The notes under the pieces were generated by a model, which ran no database searches, was not told the DNA's origin, and saw nothing but the letters and a program-made list of their open reading frames with translations. Below, piece by piece: positions 60,409 through 64,000 of a stretch of DNA of 64,000 bases; within the stretch, counting starts at the first letter, position 1, and each line of letters begins with the position of its first letter. Both the position numbers and the translations under genes were made by a program. Source of the stretch: Bimuria novae-zelandiae CBS 107.79 (taxonomy: Eukaryota > Ascomycota > Dothideomycetes > Pleosporales > Didymosphaeriaceae); NCBI GenBank assembly GCA_010015655.1, contig ML976710.1, forward strand, positions 228,133 through 292,132, read 5' to 3'.

Positions 60409-63400
60409 ATGGCGTCGAAGGAGAGCCCTTATCTGGTCCTACCGGGCTCTTTGGCCTTTTCAGACTTCCGCCTGAAGCGGCTGGCGCAGGCTATCGGCGC
60501 AAAGGAAGTGCGCGCGCTGTGGGTGCACTACGTCAATCCGAGCAAAGAGCTGAGCGAGGACGAATTGAAGACGCTGGAGCAGATTCTGCACTATGGCCAG
60601 TATCCGGAGCGCGCGGACCGCCTGTCGCAGACGCTCATCCACGCCATCCAGAACCCAACCGCCGCCCCCGACCACGATACCGCCTATTTCTACGTATGCC
60701 CGCGTCCGGGCACCATCTCGCCATGGAGCTCCCTCGCCACCATGATTGCGCGCACATGCACGCTCGACTACGCCGTGAAACGCATCGAGCGCGGCATGGT
60801 CCTCGCCGCTACCTTCGAGAAACCCCTCGCCGCCGACGAGATTCCCAACGCAGACTCACTCCACGACCGCATGACCCAGACCATCAGCCGCACGACGCCG
60901 AACCTCGATCTACTCTTCAGCGAGCACGAGCCCGCACAGGCAACCACCATAAGCTTCGACGAGTATGGCAGCCCGCATGCCGCGCTGGAACATGCGAACC
61001 AAGAACTGGGACTCGCCATGGACAAGTCCGAGATTGAGTACTTGGTCGAGGCATACTCGCAGGAGCTGAAGAGGGGCCCTGTAGATGTGGAGCTGTTCAT
61101 GTTTGCGCAGGTCAACTCGGAGCATTGCAGGCACAAGCAGTTCAATGCGGACTTTACCATCGATGGGATGCGGAAGGGGTACTCGCTGTTTGGGATGATC
61201 CGGAACACGCATCAGAAGCACCCAGAGCATGTGGTTAGTGCGTACAGCGACAACGCAGCTGTGCTACAAGGCGAGGAGGCGAGCTTTTGGGCGCCGAATG
61301 CATTGACGGGAGAGTGGACGGGCACGAAGGAGACGGTGCATATCCTGTGTAAGGTTGAGACGCACAACCACCCTACTGCGGTATCGCCTTTCCCGGGTGC
61401 GGCGACTGGCTCGGGCGGTGAGATCAGAGACGAGGGCGCAGTAGGACGGGGTTCGAGACCGAAAGCTGGGTTGGCGGGCTTCACTGTGTCGGATCTTCTC
61501 ATTCCTGGCCATGAACAGCCGTGGGAGTTGAAAGACGTGGGAAAGCCGGCACACATTGCGAGCAGTTTAGATATCATGCTCGAAGCACCCATCGGAAGCG
61601 CGGCATTCAACAACGAATTTGGGCGGCCATGTACGATTGGATACTTCAGGACACTGCTTGTGCGTGTCTTCACAAATGAGAAGGAGACCGAGATTCGAGG
61701 CTATCACAAGCCCATCATGCTGGCCGGAGGCGTCGGAACGGTCCGCCCGCAACATGCGCTCAAGAACCCCGACATCGTGCCGCCAGGATCGCACCTACTG
61801 GTCATCGGCGGTCCTGCCATGCTCATCGGTCTCGGTGGCGGCGCTGCATCAAGTGTGCAGTCCGGTGAAGGCAAGGTGGAACTGGACTTTGCCAGTGTAC
61901 AGCGAGGAAATCCTGAAGTCCAGCGAAGAGCTCAAGAAGTCATCGACACCTGCAGATCCATGGGTGACAAGAACCCAATCCTGTTCATTCACGATGTCGG
62001 TGCTGGTGGGCTGTCGAACGCTCTCCCGGAGCTCGTTCACGACTCTGGGCTCGGTGCCATCTTCGAGCTCAGAGAAGTGGATAGTGCCGATCGAGGCATG
62101 AGCCCGCTACAAATTTGGTGCAATGAGGCTCAGGAACGATACGTGTTGGCCGTAGGACCGGAGGATTTGGACCTCTTCAAGCGCATCTGCAAGCGAGAGC
62201 GTTGCGGATTCTCGGTTGTAGGCACTGCAACCAAGGAGCAGCGTTTGATACTCAAGGACAGGGAGTCACAAGACACACCTTCCCCCATCGACCTTCCGAT
62301 GCCTATTCTCTTTGGCAAGCCACCGAAGATGTCCCGCATCGTTGAATCACAAAAGCTTAGACTCCTTGCATTCGACAGCAGTCTGACCATGTACCTACCA
62401 GAGATACCCAAGGGTGGGCTACTCCAGGAAGCCGTGGATCGAGTCCTTGCGCTTCCTGCCGTGGGCTCCAAGTCTTTTCTCATCACAATCGGTGACCGTA
62501 CAGTTGGAGGATTGACCGTCCGTGATCAGATGGTGGGCAAGTGGCAAGTTCCCGTCGCAGATGTTTCTGTAACGGCCACATCTCTCTTGCCCGGCGTCAG
62601 GACCGGCGAAGCGATGGCAATGGGTGAGAAACCTACCCTTGCCCTCATCTCTCCCGCAGCATCTGCCAGGATGGCTGTCGCTGAGTCACTTATGAACTTG
62701 GCCGCTGCCAGCTTGTTCGACAGAATGTCAAGAGTCCGGTTATCCGCCAATTGGATGTCTGCGAGCAGCCACCCAGGCGAAGCCGCTGCCCTGTATGAGG
62801 CTGTTGAAGCCATTGGCATGGGTTTGTGCCCTCGGCTAGGGATCTCCATTCCTGTCGGCAAGGACTCCATGAGTATGAAGATGAAATGGACGGACCAAGA
62901 GTCCAACGAAGCCAAAGAAGTCACCGCACCCATGTCCCTCGTCATCACCGCTTTTGCACCTATCGACCGCATAGACCGCACTTGGACACCCGCCCTCGAA
63001 CGTCTGGAGGATGTCGGCGAAACCGTGCTTATGTTTGTCGATCTCGCCGCTGGCAAGAAGAATATGGGCGGTTCTGCTCTCGCTCAGACATTCGGCCAAG
63101 TTGGCGATGAAGCGCCGGATGTGTGGGATGCAGACGTACTTAAAGATTACTACGATGCTGTCGAGCAGCTTCATGACGCCGGTATCGTGTTCGCCTACCA
63201 CGACCGCTCCGACGGTGGCTTGTTCACTACCCTCGTCGAGATGATGTTCGCCGGCCGGTGCGGTCTCGAAATCATGCTCGACAAGGTTTCCAAATCGTCC
63301 GACCCGAAGGACATCATCGAAGCACTGTTTAACGAGGAACTCGGTGCGGTGTTCCAGGTTAGAAAGAAGGACGAGGTGAATTTCCAGCGCTGTTTCGCGA

Positions 63401-64000
63401 CGTGCGGACCGCCTCCGGGCATGATCAGGAAGATTGGGCGCGTGCCGGAAAAGAGGAAGCAGGAGATCAGCTTGGCACATGGATCACAGGTAATATACCG
63501 TGCGAAGAGATCAGAGTTGCAGCAACGATGGACCTCGACGAGCTACCAGCTCCAGCGCCTGCGCGACAACCCCGAGTGCGCCGACCAAGAATTCTCCCTC
63601 ATCGCCGACGACAACGACCCTGGTCTCTCGTACAACCTGACGTTCAACCCTAAGGATAATATTCTGCCCTTGAAAGCCTCCCTCACTTCTCCCTTCACGG
63701 CCAAACCCCGCGTCGCTATCTTGCGCGAGGAGGGCGTGAATGGCCAGGCGGAAATGGCCTTCGCCTTTTTCACGGCTGGCTTCTCCGCCGTCGACGTCCA
63801 CATGACGGACCTTATCTCAGGCCGCGTCTCGCTCTCCGCCTTCGTTGGGCTCGCAGCCTGCGGTGGCTTCTCCTACGGCGACGTCCTAGGCGCCGGCCAG
63901 GGATGGGCGAAATCCGTGCTCCTGCACCCGGCGACGCGCGACGAGTTCAAAACCTTCTTCGAGCGCAAAGACACGTTTGCCCTGGGCGTGTGCAATGGAT
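60409..64000 (+). CDS. ADE6: Phosphoribosylformylglycinamidine synthase, 3' truncated
   Basis: Large PurL-type FGAM synthase: FGAR + glutamine + ATP to FGAM, the fourth step of de novo purine synthesis, in the cytosol. ATG 60409 (MASKESPYLVLPGSLAFSD) begins one uninterrupted frame to the window end: 1197 codons of a protein normally about 1350. Landmarks: N-terminal PurS-like part; FAQVNSEHCRHKQFNADF; CKVETHNHPTAVSPFPGAAT (ATP/substrate site); TGSGGEIRDEGAVGRGSRPK; IHDVGAGGLSNALPELVHD; GDRTVGGLTVRDQMVG; ISIPVGKDSMSMKMKW; FAYHDRSDGGLFTTLVEMMF; then the glutamine amidotransferase domain from PRVAILREEGVNGQAEMAFA to ALGVCNG, whose Cys is the glutaminase nucleophile. The remaining catalytic His/Glu lie outside the window. 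Confidence 0.97.
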   Translation, partial: MASKESPYLVLPGSLAFSDFRLKRLAQAIGAKEVRALWVHYVNPSKELSEDELKTLEQILHYGQYPERADRLSQTLIHAIQNPTAAPDHDTAYFYVCPRPGTISPWSSLATMIARTCTLDYAVKRIERGMVLAATFEKPLAADEIPNADSLHDRMTQTISRTTPNLDLLFSEHEPAQATTISFDEYGSPHAALEHANQELGLAMDKSEIEYLVEAYSQELKRGPVDVELFMFAQVNSEHCRHKQFNADFTIDGMRKGYSLFGMIRNTHQKHPEHVVSAYSDNAAVLQGEEASFWAPNALTGEWTGTKETVHILCKVETHNHPTAVSPFPGAATGSGGEIRDEGAVGRGSRPKAGLAGFTVSDLLIPGHEQPWELKDVGKPAHIASSLDIMLEAPIGSAAFNNEFGRPCTIGYFRTLLVRVFTNEKETEIRGYHKPIMLAGGVGTVRPQHALKNPDIVPPGSHLLVIGGPAMLIGLGGGAASSVQSGEGKVELDFASVQRGNPEVQRRAQEVIDTCRSMGDKNPILFIHDVGAGGLSNALPELVHDSGLGAIFELREVDSADRGMSPLQIWCNEAQERYVLAVGPEDLDLFKRICKRERCGFSVVGTATKEQRLILKDRESQDTPSPIDLPMPILFGKPPKMSRIVESQKLRLLAFDSSLTMYLPEIPKGGLLQEAVDRVLALPAVGSKSFLITIGDRTVGGLTVRDQMVGKWQVPVADVSVTATSLLPGVRTGEAMAMGEKPTLALISPAASARMAVAESLMNLAAASLFDRMSRVRLSANWMSASSHPGEAAALYEAVEAIGMGLCPRLGISIPVGKDSMSMKMKWTDQESNEAKEVTAPMSLVITAFAPIDRIDRTWTPALERLEDVGETVLMFVDLAAGKKNMGGSALAQTFGQVGDEAPDVWDADVLKDYYDAVEQLHDAGIVFAYHDRSDGGLFTTLVEMMFAGRCGLEIMLDKVSKSSDPKDIIEALFNEELGAVFQVRKKDEVNFQRCFATCGPPPGMIRKIGRVPEKRKQEISLAHGSQVIYRAKRSELQQRWTSTSYQLQRLRDNPECADQEFSLIADDNDPGLSYNLTFNPKDNILPLKASLTSPFTAKPRVAILREEGVNGQAEMAFAFFTAGFSAVDVHMTDLISGRVSLSAFVGLAACGGFSYGDVLGAGQGWAKSVLLHPATRDEFKTFFERKDTFALGVCNG

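Noticed and set aside
60252..61037. 261-codon plus-strand frame
   Set aside because: Out-of-frame shadow of ADE6, rich in Arg/Pro/His.
1..64000. tRNA or rRNA genes
   Set aside because: I looked for cloverleaf-type A/B-box segments and rRNA-like stretches and saw none I could support by eye; a tRNAscan-SE run would settle it.

Overview
The window looks like nuclear DNA of a filamentous ascomycete (Pezizomycotina, most likely Dothideomycetes). The evidence is short GT-AG introns of about 45-180 bp, a Zn2Cys6 regulator, TRA1/TFIIIC/B56/ELO/COX6/ADE6 housekeeping genes, and transposons full of CAG-to-TAG and CAA-to-TAA changes typical of repeat-induced point mutation (RIP). The genus is not determined.

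Layout. Bases 1-5.6 kb: a 5'-truncated aminotransferase, a decayed OpgH-like membrane glucosyltransferase pseudogene, and the 5' part of a gene of unknown function. Bases 5.6-28.2 kb: an AT-rich, RIP-degraded block. It holds a Tc1/mariner element (5590-15034) with a complete Copia element inside it (5992-12107), a Fot1/pogo element (15055-17166), a second Copia element (18884-25155) and unclassified relics. The mariner and pogo elements sit 18 bp apart in one gene (4725-17673), whose reading frame largely reappears when they are removed in silico. Bases 28.2-34.8 kb: a hypothetical gene with an in-frame TGA, a rhamnogalacturonan hydrolase gene (GH28) split by another pogo-like element (31766-33692), and a small Cys-rich relic.

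Bases 35.5-64 kb are ordinary gene-dense core. In order: a Zn2Cys6 factor (-), TRA1 (-, 3824 aa), TFIIIC subunit 5/Sfc1 (-), PP2A B56 subunit RTS1 (+, divergent from Sfc1), an ELO fatty-acid elongase (+), COX6 (+), and ADE6 (+, cut by the window edge). Exon boundaries were placed by hand; phases close for every multi-exon gene.

The core genes do not form one pathway. The most informative part is the accessory block: insertion order, target-site duplications and reading frames can be read directly. The mariner-type element also carries a second, convergent ORF of unknown function.
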